51,088 nt of DNA from Anaerolineae bacterium. GTDB taxonomy: Bacteria > Chloroflexota > Anaerolineae > Aggregatilineales > Phototrophicaceae. The position numbers were made by a program, and so were the translations under genes. How positions within the stretch are numbered: position 1 is the stretch's first letter; each line of letters starts with the position of its first letter. Under the pieces are notes generated by a model that searched no databases, was not told the origin of the DNA, and saw only the letters and a list, made by a program, of their open reading frames with translations. The DNA lies in NCBI GenBank assembly GCA_022822545.1, contig JAJEBE010000004.1:1-51088 (forward strand). The letters run 5' to 3'. Below, piece after piece: positions 17,560 to 26,814 of the stretch.

Positions 17560-18529
17560 GCTGCGCGATCTCAAATGCTACTATCACACCCCGCGTGGCG
17601 TTGTGCAGGCGGTCGATGGCGTCTCCTTCGAAATCCGCCCCAACGAAGTATTGGGCATCGCCGGTGAATCGGGCTGCGGCAAATCCACGCTGCTCAAAGT
17701 CCTTTACGATTATATTCAGCCGCCCCTGCAGATCGTCTCGGGCAGCTACGAAGCCGACTTCGCCGATGGCAATGGCAAGGTCAACACGATCGGGCCCGGC
17801 GAAATCCGCCAGCATTGGTGGGACTTCATCTCGTACATCCCCCAGGGCTCAATGAGTGTGCTCAACCCGGTCATCCGCATCGAGAATCAGTTCTTCGACG
17901 CCGTGCCCAAAGGCCACCCGCTTAAAGCGGCGGGCAAGAGGGCGATTCGCGAGCGCGTGGCGGCTTATCTGAAAGAGCTGGAGCTGCCGGTCGAGGTCTT
18001 GAAGTCCTACCCGCATCAACTTAGCGGCGGCATGAAGCAGCGGGTGCTGGTCGCCCTCGGCACCTTTCTGCATCCGCAGATTGTCTTGGCCGACGAGCCG
18101 ACAACCGCCTTGGATGTGGTAGTGCAAAAGGGCATCCTGCTGATGCTGACCGAATTGCAGCAGCAGATGGAAAACACCTTGGTGGTCGTTTCGCACGACA
18201 TGGGTGTGCATTATCAGATAAGTGACCGGCTGGCGATCATGTACGCCGGCAAGCTAGTTGAATACGGCCCCACCGACGCCATCTTTAGAAATCCCTTGCA
18301 TCCCTATACACAGATGCTGATTCAGTCCTTGCCGCGCGTCGGCGATCGCTCGCAGCGCGTGGGTATCTCGGGTCGTCCGCCCAACTTGATTGACCCTCCG
18401 GTCGGCTGTCGCTTTGCCGCGCGTTGTCCCAAAGTGATGGAGCATTGCGCCGATCAGGAGCCGACTCTGATTCAGATGGAGCCGGAACACTTTGTATCCT
18501 GTCATTTATACGGCGAGGTTGCCTCTTGA
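17552..18529 (+). CDS. Dipeptide/oligosaccharide ABC transporter ATPase (DppD-like)
   Basis: A 325-aa ATP-binding subunit. Walker A is GESGCGKST at 38-46, the signature LSGGMKQR at 157-164, Walker B ends ADEPTTALD at 180-188, and the switch His is 215. The C-terminal oligopeptide-transporter extension with its cysteines is present (CRFAARCPKVMEHC), which in this family can bind an iron-sulfur cluster. It overlaps both neighbours. It works as a heterodimer with the next ATPase to power import. Confidence 0.9.
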   Translation: MLRLRDLKCYYHTPRGVVQAVDGVSFEIRPNEVLGIAGESGCGKSTLLKVLYDYIQPPLQIVSGSYEADFADGNGKVNTIGPGEIRQHWWDFISYIPQGSMSVLNPVIRIENQFFDAVPKGHPLKAAGKRAIRERVAAYLKELELPVEVLKSYPHQLSGGMKQRVLVALGTFLHPQIVLADEPTTALDVVVQKGILLMLTELQQQMENTLVVVSHDMGVHYQISDRLAIMYAGKLVEYGPTDAIFRNPLHPYTQMLIQSLPRVGDRSQRVGISGRPPNLIDPPVGCRFAARCPKVMEHCADQEPTLIQMEPEHFVSCHLYGEVAS

Positions 18530-19560
18530 GCGAAAACCTGCTCGAACTGCGAAATGTCAGCAAGGTCTTCCGCATCGGCGGTCTCGTCTTCGGCACGCGT
18601 CTGGTGGCGGTGGACGAGGTCAGCCTGAGTCTGCCCGCGGCCGAGCCATCCATTCTCAGCATCGTCGGCGAATCCGGCAGCGGCAAGACAACCTTGGCGC
18701 GCATCATCTTGGAACTGGAGCATCCGACATCCGGCGATGTGCTGATCGACGGGCATCCGCTTTTCGAAAAGGGCGGCGCCGGGCTGAAAGGTAGAGACTA
18801 CTACCGCGCGGTGCAGCCGATCTTTCAGAACCCCTTTGAAGCCTTCAGCGCGCGCAAAAAGGTAGACAAGTATCTTTTTGGCGCGGCGCTGCGCCTGAAC
18901 ATCGCGCAGAATCGTAAAGAAGCGCGAGAAATCGTGGCCGAGGTGTTGGAGTCCGTCGGGCTGGATCTCGCGCGCGTGGAAGGCAAGTACGCTAATCAAT
19001 TCTCCGGTGGCGAGTTGCAGCGCATTTCGGTTGCCCGCAGCTTGATCCCGCGCCCGAAGCTGATCGTGGCCGACGAGCCGGTAAGCATGATCGACGCCTC
19101 GCTGCGCATGAATATCGTAAACTTATTCCTGGAGCTGAAAGAGCGGTACAAGGTCAGCTTCGTCTACATCACGCATGACCTTTCGACGGCTTACTATGTC
19201 AGCGATTATATCGGCATCATGTATCGCGGCAGCGTGGTCGAATACGGGCCGTCCGAGCAGATATTGACTGATTCCGCCCATCCCTACACCGAACTGCTGC
19301 TCGATTCTGTTCCGACCGTCGACCACAAATGGGAGCGGGGCGTGAAGCTGCCCGATATCGAATTGAATGAATACCAGGCGCAAGCTTGCAAATTCGCCAA
19401 GCGCTGCAAATATGTACAAGCGATCTGTGAACGCACGATACCGCCGATGGTGCGGGTCTCGGCGGAGCGTCAGGCCTTGTGTTACAAACCGATCGACTTT
19501 GATCCAAACGCGACTGTTTCCCAGCGGGAGAGCCTTGAATCGATAAAAACTGAAAGCTAG
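18526..19560 (+). CDS. Dipeptide/oligosaccharide ABC transporter ATPase (DppF-like)
   Basis: A 344-aa partner ATPase. Walker A is GESGSGKTT at 48-56, the signature FSGGELQRI at 159-167, and Walker B ends DEPVSMID at 183-190. The C-terminal cysteine-bearing extension (CKFAKRCKYVQAIC) is present. I chose the TTG at 18526, which overlaps the previous TGA and starts MSENLLELRN as in homologues. An ATG 102 bases upstream lies inside the previous gene and would add an unusual tail. This completes the transporter. Confidence 0.87.
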   Translation: MSENLLELRNVSKVFRIGGLVFGTRLVAVDEVSLSLPAAEPSILSIVGESGSGKTTLARIILELEHPTSGDVLIDGHPLFEKGGAGLKGRDYYRAVQPIFQNPFEAFSARKKVDKYLFGAALRLNIAQNRKEAREIVAEVLESVGLDLARVEGKYANQFSGGELQRISVARSLIPRPKLIVADEPVSMIDASLRMNIVNLFLELKERYKVSFVYITHDLSTAYYVSDYIGIMYRGSVVEYGPSEQILTDSAHPYTELLLDSVPTVDHKWERGVKLPDIELNEYQAQACKFAKRCKYVQAICERTIPPMVRVSAERQALCYKPIDFDPNATVSQRESLESIKTES

Positions 19561-19599
19561 CAGTTACTCAAACGAATAGTTGATTGATGAGGTGAGGGC

Positions 19600-20712
19600 A
19601 TGGAATACTTCAACGGCTTGCATTTGAATATGGGCAACATCTCGCGCCTGTCCAAGGCCAAGACCCGCTCTATTACGGCGGAAAACTTCAAAGGCGAAAA
19701 GGGAGCGGGCGGCATGGCCACCGAGGGCTTCTCGTCCTCGGCCGCGCAAGACCTGGGCCAAGGCTGGAAAGTCTCGCCCTGCATTGGCCTCGACGCCAAC
19801 AGCGTCACGACGCTGGCCGAGATTGAGGGACCCGGCGCCATTCAACACATCTGGATCACCACCTACGCCCAATATTGGCGCTCGCTGATCCTGCGCTTTT
19901 ATTGGGACGACGAAGAGACGCCGTCTATCGAGGTGCCCTTCGGCGACTTCTTCTGCAATGGCTGGACCGAATACTGTCATGTCAACTCGATGCCCATTTC
20001 GGCCAATTCCAACAGCGCTTTCAACAGCTATTGGGAAATGCCCTTCCGCAAAAGCGCCCGCGTGACGATAGAAAACCTGCTTGACAAACCAGTACAACCC
20101 ATGTTCTACCAGTTCGATTACACGCTGACCGATGTGCCGGAGGATGTCGGCTACCTGCATGCGCAATGGCGCCGCAACAACCCGCTGCCCTACAAAGAAA
20201 CGCACACGATCCTCGATGGCGTCAAGGGCATGGGCCACTATGTCGGCACCTATATGGCCTGGGGCAGCAATAATCGCGGCTGGTGGGGCGAGGGCGAGAT
20301 CAAGTTCTACATGGACGGCGATACGGATTTCCCCACGATCTGCGGCACCGGCACCGAAGATTATTTCGGCGGCGCCTGGTGTTTTGGCAGCCAGGACGGA
20401 TACTACACACCGTACACCACGCCCTATCTGGGATTGCCGCAGGTCATCAAGCCGGATGGCTTTTACCAGAGTCAGCAGCGCTTTGGCATGTATCGCTGGC
20501 ATATACCGGATCCGATTCGCTTTGAGGAAAATCTGCGGGTGACGATCCAAGCGCTGGGCTGGCGCTCCAGTACGCTGCACGGGGCAGCCTTTGAAGATTA
20601 CCGCTACCTGCCGCTGCAAGACGATATCGCATCAACAGCATTTTGGTATCAAGCTGAGCCTCATGCGCCATTTCCAACGCTACCCGGTCGGGAATTCCTC
20701 GAAGTGATATAG
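19600..20712 (+). CDS. GH172 family glycosidase (DUF2961)
   Basis: A 370-aa cytosolic protein with no signal peptide, matching the DUF2961/GH172 pattern: an N-terminal NGLHLNMGNISRLS segment, the jelly-roll core, and acidic catalytic candidates Glu231/Glu233 (GEGEIKFYMDGD) and Glu253 (GTGTEDYFGG). Characterised GH172 members act on alpha-D-fructofuranosides, alpha-D-arabinofuranosides or difructose anhydrides. A GAGGTGAGG site precedes the ATG, and it directly follows the importer, so it probably processes the imported oligosaccharide inside the cell. Confidence 0.8.
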   Translation: MEYFNGLHLNMGNISRLSKAKTRSITAENFKGEKGAGGMATEGFSSSAAQDLGQGWKVSPCIGLDANSVTTLAEIEGPGAIQHIWITTYAQYWRSLILRFYWDDEETPSIEVPFGDFFCNGWTEYCHVNSMPISANSNSAFNSYWEMPFRKSARVTIENLLDKPVQPMFYQFDYTLTDVPEDVGYLHAQWRRNNPLPYKETHTILDGVKGMGHYVGTYMAWGSNNRGWWGEGEIKFYMDGDTDFPTICGTGTEDYFGGAWCFGSQDGYYTPYTTPYLGLPQVIKPDGFYQSQQRFGMYRWHIPDPIRFEENLRVTIQALGWRSSTLHGAAFEDYRYLPLQDDIASTAFWYQAEPHAPFPTLPGREFLEVI

Positions 20713-20841
20713 ATCGCGCTATGTAATTGGCAAGAAGATATGAGCGGCGCAGCTCATCATCAGGTCGAAGTCGAGATGGAATGACTGCTGCACTTTTTCT
20801 AAAGTCGGGCCCGAATGCCGCCACTTGCTGCGTAACGCTAG

Positions 20842-21483
20842 CCGTTCTTAAAGCTGCTTCGAGAGCACAAAAAAGGTGATCCCAAGGTCTATATTCCCTA
20901 CGCTACACATCTTGCAGAAGAGTTCGAGAAGAAGAATAGCTGGGAAGACACACGAGCCGCCTGGTACATCGCGCGAGACTGGCATCGGCTTGCAAAGGAC
21001 GGTGAGGGAACTCGCTGCGCTGAGCTAAGAGCGGCGATAACTTACGAACCCGAAGCCCACAACTGGATGAAGCTCGATACTGATACACACTTCAAAGTGA
21101 TCAGTCTCCTCGAAAAAGCAGTGCTTGCGCTGCGAGAAAGCGGTGCGCCTCAGGACGATATCAAGAGGGTCCATACTCTGATGTTGAAGACGCAAGCCAG
21201 CTACGACGACTACAAAGAATCCTCCTTTAGCGCGGACATTTCAGAGCCCGTCGAGTCTGCAAGGCACTCGTTTAGAGACCGGCCGTTGATGGAGTGCATT
21301 TATGGACTTGCAGCGAACTACAAGCCGCCTTCTTTCAAGTCGCTGGAAGATCAAGCTAAAGATTTGCAAGAAAAGTATCCGATGCAGTATCTGATCACGA
21401 AGCATCTACACGAGCGACTAGGTTCGAATTTCCGCAATCGACTAGCCCACGGACTGGTAACAGACAATGAATATGCCTCATGA
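20842..21483 (+). pseudogene. Fragment of a large unknown protein with RNRLAHG end
   Basis: The frame is open from 20839 (after a TAG) to 21483, but the only ATG is at 21067, midway through what looks like continuous sequence (AEEFEKKNSWEDTRAAWYIARDWHRLAKD upstream of it, in pieces). The C-terminal part has a helical YPMQYLITKHLHERLGS followed at once by NFRNRLAHG, a motif often closing HEPN-like or DUF4209-type domains. I recall similar layouts in longer proteins with a DUF7380-like head; the missing middle suggests an internal deletion. The N-terminus is also lost. Function unknown. Confidence 0.4.
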
Positions 21484-21698
21484 GTTGGTGCCTAGGCATG
21501 GTGGCTAGTCCTTTACCTATGCTGCGCCCTGCTGCTTGCGCGCCAGGCTGCAGCACGGAAAACGGCATAGACAGTGGTGATAATCAAAAGACCGGCGACG
21601 AAGCGTCGGAAAGTACACCCACTTGACAGCTCATAAGATTGCCGACTCGGATTCGCAGTCGGCGCCGGCCATTGAATCCAACAGGAGCAAAGAGAAAG

Positions 21699-22550
21699 AT
21701 GACACTCAGGCAACGCAACTCGCTATATATCGACACTTTTGGGCCAGATAACGATGCTGTAGAGCGCGGTTTTCAATGGCTGTGTCAGGCAGCGGCAGGC
21801 CAAGACAACTTATCCGGAACGATAGCCGTTCTTGTGCTCGGAAATCTCAATGGCGTGATTCGAGATGTCTTGGGCGAGGAGATTACGCGGCCGCTGGCGA
21901 AGGACAAAAAAATCAAACTACTCTATGCCGCCAATGAGGCTGAAACTGAGATTGACCTGTCCCTGCTCTTCCTGCGTATGAGATCAGTCAGGCTCATCAG
22001 TGGACCCGTGCTGGCGTTTTATCCAAACAAAGACATGCTGGATATGATCGACGACATGCGTGCCGTTACGGACGTTTTGATCGTACCGTGGCTGCCCGTA
22101 AACGACGCCACAGCGATGACCAGTTCTCTCCCCTTATCCGTAGACCAAGATGTCAAGCACTGGCTCAATACTTGGCAGGCGCAGATCTTGGACGCTCCGA
22201 CAGGCGATGCATCGCCCCCGCCGTTTTACGATCCTGTTGTAGAAAGCGCTTTGAAAGCTCTGACCTGCAGGGTCAACTTGTCGACGGGCATCGCGCATCC
22301 AGGTGATGAAAGAGTGGCCATTGCTACATTTAAGCTGCTCCGCAACGAGGGCTACACACTCGATAGCGAAGCAATTAGAGGGTGGCTCATCAGGCATAAT
22401 TGGCGGTCGAAGGACAGCGACGCCGTATCCACGCTTGTTCAGAAGATTGTGCAGGGAAAGCGAGTCGGATCGCGTGCCGTTCGCAACACAGGACCTTATG
22501 AAAAAGGGATGCTGGATCTGTGGAAAAACTGGGAAGACGATGAAGAATGA
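21699..22550 (+). CDS. Conserved hypothetical protein
   Basis: A 283-aa protein starting MTLRQRNSLYIDTFGP, chosen because AGGAG lies 11 bases upstream; an upstream ATG at 21639 would add a basic low-complexity tail. It has alternating strand-like hydrophobic runs (IAVLVLGNL, SGPVLAFYP, VTDVLIVPW) suggesting an alpha/beta fold. It continues with a helical C-terminus, VNLSTGIAHPGDERVAIATF, and a late basic segment around IVQGKRVGSRAV. It has no signal peptide or membrane helix. I do not recognise a named family. It is intact although everything around it is decayed, and it sits beside relics that look like defence genes, so a cargo or defence role is possible but unsupported. Confidence 0.55.
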   Translation: MTLRQRNSLYIDTFGPDNDAVERGFQWLCQAAAGQDNLSGTIAVLVLGNLNGVIRDVLGEEITRPLAKDKKIKLLYAANEAETEIDLSLLFLRMRSVRLISGPVLAFYPNKDMLDMIDDMRAVTDVLIVPWLPVNDATAMTSSLPLSVDQDVKHWLNTWQAQILDAPTGDASPPPFYDPVVESALKALTCRVNLSTGIAHPGDERVAIATFKLLRNEGYTLDSEAIRGWLIRHNWRSKDSDAVSTLVQKIVQGKRVGSRAVRNTGPYEKGMLDLWKNWEDDEE

Positions 22551-22650
22551 GTAGCGCTACAGCGTAAAGCGACCTGCTGGGCTCGATCATATTATCGGTT
22601 CATCGAATATAGGTCATACACTCCTTGTACGCTTTCGACAGCGCGCCGGG

Positions 22651-22950
22651 ATGGTAAGCTGTCTAACGCCGGACAAAGGCGGCAAAAGCGGAGACGGGCT
22701 TCAACTATTGATGAGAGTGGTTGAAGCGAGGGGTGATGATGTGTTTGCCTATTTACTTACTCTTTTCGGCCTCAACGACATCGCCTATTTGACAACCAAC
22801 GAAGCCGAGCGGATTTACGCCATCCTGGATAATGCCACGGCGCGGGATTAGCGTCTGGTCGCCACAATGCTGATGAATGCGCTGAAGACGCGTGGCGTGC
22901 CAGAAGAGCAGATTATTTTGACAAAGCCCGGGGATGCTATGCTGCTTTAG
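22651..22950 (+). pseudogene. Small unknown fragment interrupted by a stop
   Basis: A 66-aa frame (22651-22851) ends ERIYAILDNATARD. About 20 bases later a short frame at 22870-22950 reads MLMNALKTRGVPEEQIILTK. Both have protein-like composition, and the second could be a C-terminal piece of another small gene. Neither has a clear ribosome site. I do not recognise them. Confidence 0.25.
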
Positions 22951-23261
22951 GGATTTCCAATTCGCACAGCCGATTTCAACTGCTCACGCCCGATGAATCG
23001 CGGCGTTCCGACCCTGATCTTCAGCGCCTCGGGCTCGCTTATGACAGCGAAGCTCAAGCCGATGGACGAGGGGATCATGCTCTTCTTTGTTGAAGCCGCG
23101 CCAAGATCGACTACGCCGAAGCCAGGCAATTCGCCCTCGGTAAAACCCTCTTCGACCGTGTCGCTCTCATCAGTCGGCAGCGGACCGCGCTCGTCTTCCG
23201 GGCCAGGCGCTTCAATGGCGTTGCGCGGCGCCAGCAGATCGACGGTGTAACGATCGGGCAC
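22950..23261 (-). pseudogene. DrmA-like (DISARM) helicase N-terminal remnant
   Basis: Read from 23261 leftwards, the frame gives DRYTVDLLAPRN, then an acidic low-complexity linker (DERGPLPTDESDTVEEG), then SMIPSSIGLSFAV, and stops after about 100 residues. The combination LVGP/LLAPR, acidic linker and M.PSSIGLSF resembles the N-terminal region of the DISARM helicase DrmA and close relatives; the helicase motor itself is absent. The match is from memory of the family pattern. It is directly preceded, on the same strand, by a methylase C-terminal remnant. Confidence 0.4.
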
Positions 23262-23440
23262 TGTCGGCTCGCTGATGGTGAAGCGCAGGCCTTGGGCAAT
23301 TTCGTGATAGCCGTGGTCGAGGTCGTCTCAGCCATAAGCGGCGGCGACTTGGGCGTCCATCGGCGCTGGATAACGGAGCGCCGCTGCAGGACATGCAAGC
23401 GCAAGCGGGGCACGCCAATGCCTCGACCACCTTGCGCTAT
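23262..23440 (-). pseudogene. N6-adenine DNA methylase C-terminal remnant (DrmMI-like)
   Basis: On the minus strand the frame contains DAQVAAAYG, a TGA at 23328-23330, then DDLDHGYHEIAQGLRFTISE, running straight into the helicase-like fragment. Large Eco57I-type methylases of DISARM and related systems commonly end with a stretch like AAYGW-DLDLGHGFHETKQG-R-TISE; the TGA replaces the Trp. Further upstream residues (ALRYPAPM) fit the same tail. The rest of the methylase is missing. Family assignment is by eye. Confidence 0.4.
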
Positions 23441-23859
23441 GCCCAGGCGGCGAATGCGAAAGCCCGACGAGAACGGATTGCCTTCTAGCATAACACTGCG
23501 TACGACCAGATCAATATGCGACGTCAGCACTCGACAGAGGCAACGGTTAAGAATAGTCAAGTAATGTCTGGACATCACGAGAAGGGAACGCCATAGGAAG
23601 GTCTTTATGTTTACATAGTGAAGTAATAAGACCAGTGGGCTCACTGGCTAACGGGACCCCGAAAGCAATCTTCGGCTCCATGTAGGTTTGTCCTGCCTGA
23701 GCTTTGCCTGACGACTGCAGTATAGAGGTTGCCATTGCTTGCGCCGCGCCTTTTGAAACGGTATGATCTTTATACGCGGATCGATCATCCAACTGATTGA
23801 ACGATGTTTTCGATTGTCGCGTTATCGTAAATTCCTTGAAGTATATAGGAGTCTTTAAC
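23441..23859 (+). other. Gene-free stretch before third importer
   Basis: About 420 bases with no gene I can support. The minus strand has an open frame at 23547-23861, but it has no ribosome site or recognisable content. A candidate promoter for the next gene is at its right end. Confidence 0.4.
23740..23768 (+). promoter_or_regulatory. Candidate promoter for second family 5 importer
   Basis: TTGCGC at 23740-23745 and TATGAT at 23763-23768 are separated by 17 bases. The -10 is good (5 of 6); the -35 is weak (3 of 6). It lies about 90 bases upstream of the binding-protein ATG. Confidence 0.3.
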
Positions 23860-25704
23860 ATGATTCGCCAAAGCCGTTACTTGCTCAAATTACTCGCTGT
23901 CCTTTTCGTCGTTCTCCTGTTGGGCGCCATTGGATACACGCAGGATATGATGTACCAGGAAGCGCCGATGCTGGCCGAGCAGGTCGCCGCCGGGGAACTG
24001 CCGCCGGTTGAAGAGCGCCTGCCGGGCAATCCGCTGGTGGTGGGGCCGCTGAACGAAATCGGAACTTACGGCGGTACCTTGCGCCGCGGTACAGCCGCGC
24101 TCATCACCTACATGACCTACAACATGACCTATGAGCCGCTGACGCGCTGGAATACACCGATTTCGGGCGAAGGTCCGATCCAGCCCAATCTCGCCGAGAG
24201 CTGGTCATCCAGTGAGGACCAGACGGTATGGACAGTGAATCTGCGCCAGGGCGTCAAATGGTCGGATGGAGAAGGTTTCACATCCGAGGATGTACTCTTT
24301 TTCTGGAACGACAATGCGCTCAACGAAAACGTCAGCGGATTTGGCATCGGCGTGACGTATCAGAATGGCGCGCCGCCGCAGTTGGAAGCCAGCGATGACC
24401 ATACGCTGGTCTTCACCTATCAGGACCCGTATCCGCTCTTCGCGGAGACTCAGGCATCGCTGCGCAACATCGCTCTGCCCAAGCATTATCTCTCGCAATT
24501 CCATCCCGACTACAACGAAGAAGCCACCTACGAAGACTATCAGACGCAGACACTGCTTGAGAACGGGCGTGGCCGTCATACGCTGCAAGCCTGGATGTAC
24601 GAAGACTTCGTGGTCGGCGAATTCTACAATCAGGTGCGCAACCCCTACTACTGGAAGGTCGATCCGGAAGGCAACCAGTTGCCCTATTTCGATCGCGTCA
24701 CGATCGAGCTGGTTGAGGACCGGCAAGGTGTTGCTTTGGGCAATGTCACCGGTCAGTTTGATTTTGATACGACCTGGGTCGGCGTTCAGCATATTCAGCT
24801 CTTCAGCGAGGCTATCCAGGAAGGCCGTGATATCAGCCTGACTTTCGCCGACTTTGACGGCGTCGCCTTCCACTTCAACCTAGATCATCCCGATCCGGTG
24901 ATCAAGAGCGCCTTCCGCGATGTCAACTTCCGCCGCGCCGTCTCCATCGGGATCAACCGCCAGGAGATCGGCGATCTCTTCTACGCCGGGCTCTTCAATC
25001 CCAACGGCTCATCCCTGTCGCCGGAGTCCGGCTACCACACCGACGCCGATGGCCAACTGTGGGCGCAGTACGATCCGGAGGGCGCGCGCGCCATGCTGGA
25101 AGAAGCGGGATATGTTGATGCGGACGGCGACGGCTTCCGCGAGGCGCCCGGTGGCGAAGCGCTGCAGTTGATCATCGAAGTTGGCATCCACGATCTATAC
25201 ACGCCGATCGTTGAGCTAGTGACCGAATACTTTGCTGATATCGGCTTGAACGCCATCATGGACGCCAACGACCAATCGCTGGTCCGCGAGCGTTTCACGG
25301 CGGGCGAGTTCATGATCCACACCTGGGATCGTGACGGCGCGAGCTATCCCTTCGGCGCTGAGATGCACGGCCTGGCGCCGACCGGCGCGAATACGCCCTA
25401 CTACCATCGCAATTGGGAAGAAGACCCGGTCGATGAGGGCTTCGTTCGCAATGTCGAGCTGATGCGCGCGGCATTGACCGCATCGGACGAAGAGCGTAAC
25501 GACTTGATGTTCGAGGTATCGCAGCTGCACGCCGACAATGTCTGGTATATCTCTACCGGTTACTGGCAGCGTCCCTTCATCAAGAACAGGCGGCTGGGCA
25601 ATATGGCGGATCGCATTTCACGTAATAGCCAGCTGCAAGATGCATCGGCCTATCAGCTTGAGACGGCATACGCCAAATATGAACCGGGCGAGGGCGACTC
25701 CTAA
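23860..25704 (+). CDS. Peptide/oligosaccharide ABC transporter solute-binding protein (family 5)
   Basis: A 614-aa DppA-type binding protein starting at ATG 23860 with AGGAG upstream; an in-frame ATG at 23797 would put a non-signal tail in front. Residues 1-27 form a Sec signal peptide ending GYTQ, again without a lipobox. The mature start (PPVEERLPGNPLVV, IGTYGGTLRRG) is typical of a large carbohydrate-linked SBP family 5 subgroup. WSDGEGFTSEDVLFFWND is the family signature. The transporter genes follow, then GH4 and MocA genes, so an oligosaccharide substrate is likely. Confidence 0.87.
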   Translation: MIRQSRYLLKLLAVLFVVLLLGAIGYTQDMMYQEAPMLAEQVAAGELPPVEERLPGNPLVVGPLNEIGTYGGTLRRGTAALITYMTYNMTYEPLTRWNTPISGEGPIQPNLAESWSSSEDQTVWTVNLRQGVKWSDGEGFTSEDVLFFWNDNALNENVSGFGIGVTYQNGAPPQLEASDDHTLVFTYQDPYPLFAETQASLRNIALPKHYLSQFHPDYNEEATYEDYQTQTLLENGRGRHTLQAWMYEDFVVGEFYNQVRNPYYWKVDPEGNQLPYFDRVTIELVEDRQGVALGNVTGQFDFDTTWVGVQHIQLFSEAIQEGRDISLTFADFDGVAFHFNLDHPDPVIKSAFRDVNFRRAVSIGINRQEIGDLFYAGLFNPNGSSLSPESGYHTDADGQLWAQYDPEGARAMLEEAGYVDADGDGFREAPGGEALQLIIEVGIHDLYTPIVELVTEYFADIGLNAIMDANDQSLVRERFTAGEFMIHTWDRDGASYPFGAEMHGLAPTGANTPYYHRNWEEDPVDEGFVRNVELMRAALTASDEERNDLMFEVSQLHADNVWYISTGYWQRPFIKNRRLGNMADRISRNSQLQDASAYQLETAYAKYEPGEGDS

Positions 25705-25731
25705 GCGCTCGCAGACGCCGTAAATCCTAAA

Positions 25732-25761
25732 GGCGGGTCACTCGCTTTACAGTGGCCCGCC
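25732..25761 (+). promoter_or_regulatory. Intercistronic hairpin after family 5 binding protein
   Basis: GGCGGGTCACT (25732-25742) pairs with AGTGGCCCGCC (25751-25761) over 11 bp with one G-U pair and an eight-base loop. It lies 28 bases after the binding-protein stop and 60 bases before the permease ATG. No T-tract follows. Same position and style as the hairpins after the other three binding-protein genes. Confidence 0.6.
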
Positions 25762-25821
25762 GCCTCGCTTCGCGCAGAATAACGCTGTTCGGAAGTTGCG
25801 CCTGACGGAGCAATGCGGTAG

Positions 25822-26814
25822 ATGACCACCTATATTATTCGACGAACTGCCTCGGCTGTTGTAACATTTTTTCTCATCACGCTCATCAGTTTTGTTGTGA
25901 TTCAACTGCCGCCTGGCGACGTTGTCTCGAATTGGGTGCGGCAACAAGAAGCATCCACGGGCCAGCCCTTGCCGCCCGAGACAATCGAGAATTTGCGCCG
26001 CACCTACGGCTTCGATCAACCGCTGATTATTCAGTATTTTAAGTGGATCGATGGCTTTCCCTCCGGCGACTTCGGCTTTTCCATCGAATACAGCAACGCG
26101 CCGGTGGCCGATATTCTGGCGCAGCGAACCGGCTTGACGATCTTCCTGGGCGTGGCGACGCTGTTTATCTCCTGGGGCTTGGCGATACCCTTCGGCATCT
26201 ACGCCGCGACGCACAAGAATTCGCGCTGGGACTATCTATTATCGACGCTGTCTTTCATCGGCATCTCGACGCCGAATTTTCTGATCGCCGTCATCTATCT
26301 CTTCATCGCCGTATTTGTGCTGAAGACAGATTACTCGGGCGGGCTATTTTCGCAGGAGTTCAAAGACGCGCCGTGGTCTTGGGCGCGCTTGCTGGATTTC
26401 GCCAAACACCTGCCCATACCTTTGGCGATACTGGGCTTGGGCGGTATGGCCGGGACCTTTCGCATCATGCGCGCCAACTTGCTGGATATACTGGATCAGC
26501 AATTTATTGAAGCCGCGCGCGCCAAGGGGCTGAAAGAGCGGGTCGTCATCTACAAGCATGCGACGCGCATCGCCATCAATCCCTTGATCAGCCGCGTCGG
26601 CATGCAATTGCCTTTTCTCATCAGCGGCACGATTATCATTTCCATCGTGCTTGACTTGCCGACGCTGGGGCCGCCATTCATACGCGCGCTCAATCGCCAG
26701 GATATGTTCCTGGCCGGGACGGTCTTGATGATCCTCGCTTTCACGTTGCTGCTGGGCAATCTGATCGCGGATATCGTCCTCGCCTGGAGCGACCCGAGGA
26801 TTCAGTATGAATAA
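25822..26814 (+). CDS. Dipeptide/oligosaccharide ABC transporter permease (DppB-like)
   Basis: A 330-aa membrane permease with six predicted helices. The N-terminal helix and VIQLPPGDVVSNWVRQQ segment are typical. RRTYGFDQPLIIQYFKWI precedes the first large loop, and the coupling loop is QQFIEAARAKGLKERVVIYKHATR. A GGAG lies about 11 bases before the ATG. It overlaps the following DppC-like gene by eight bases. Confidence 0.88.
   Translation: MTTYIIRRTASAVVTFFLITLISFVVIQLPPGDVVSNWVRQQEASTGQPLPPETIENLRRTYGFDQPLIIQYFKWIDGFPSGDFGFSIEYSNAPVADILAQRTGLTIFLGVATLFISWGLAIPFGIYAATHKNSRWDYLLSTLSFIGISTPNFLIAVIYLFIAVFVLKTDYSGGLFSQEFKDAPWSWARLLDFAKHLPIPLAILGLGGMAGTFRIMRANLLDILDQQFIEAARAKGLKERVVIYKHATRIAINPLISRVGMQLPFLISGTIIISIVLDLPTLGPPFIRALNRQDMFLAGTVLMILAFTLLLGNLIADIVLAWSDPRIQYE

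Noticed and set aside
18424..18525. Upstream ATG start for the DppF-like ATPase
   Set aside because: It lies within the previous gene and gives a Ser/Asp-rich tail unlike the family; TTG 18526 overlaps the previous stop and fits homologues.
212..23330. TGA used for Trp, suggested by in-frame TGA at Trp-like positions (338-340 and 23328-23330)
   Set aside because: Both cases lie in fragments broken in other ways, and many intact genes here stop at TGA, so simple TGG to TGA decay is enough.
23547..23861. 104-aa minus frame near the third importer
   Set aside because: No ribosome site, no recognisable motif, and it overlaps the promoter and start region of a real gene.
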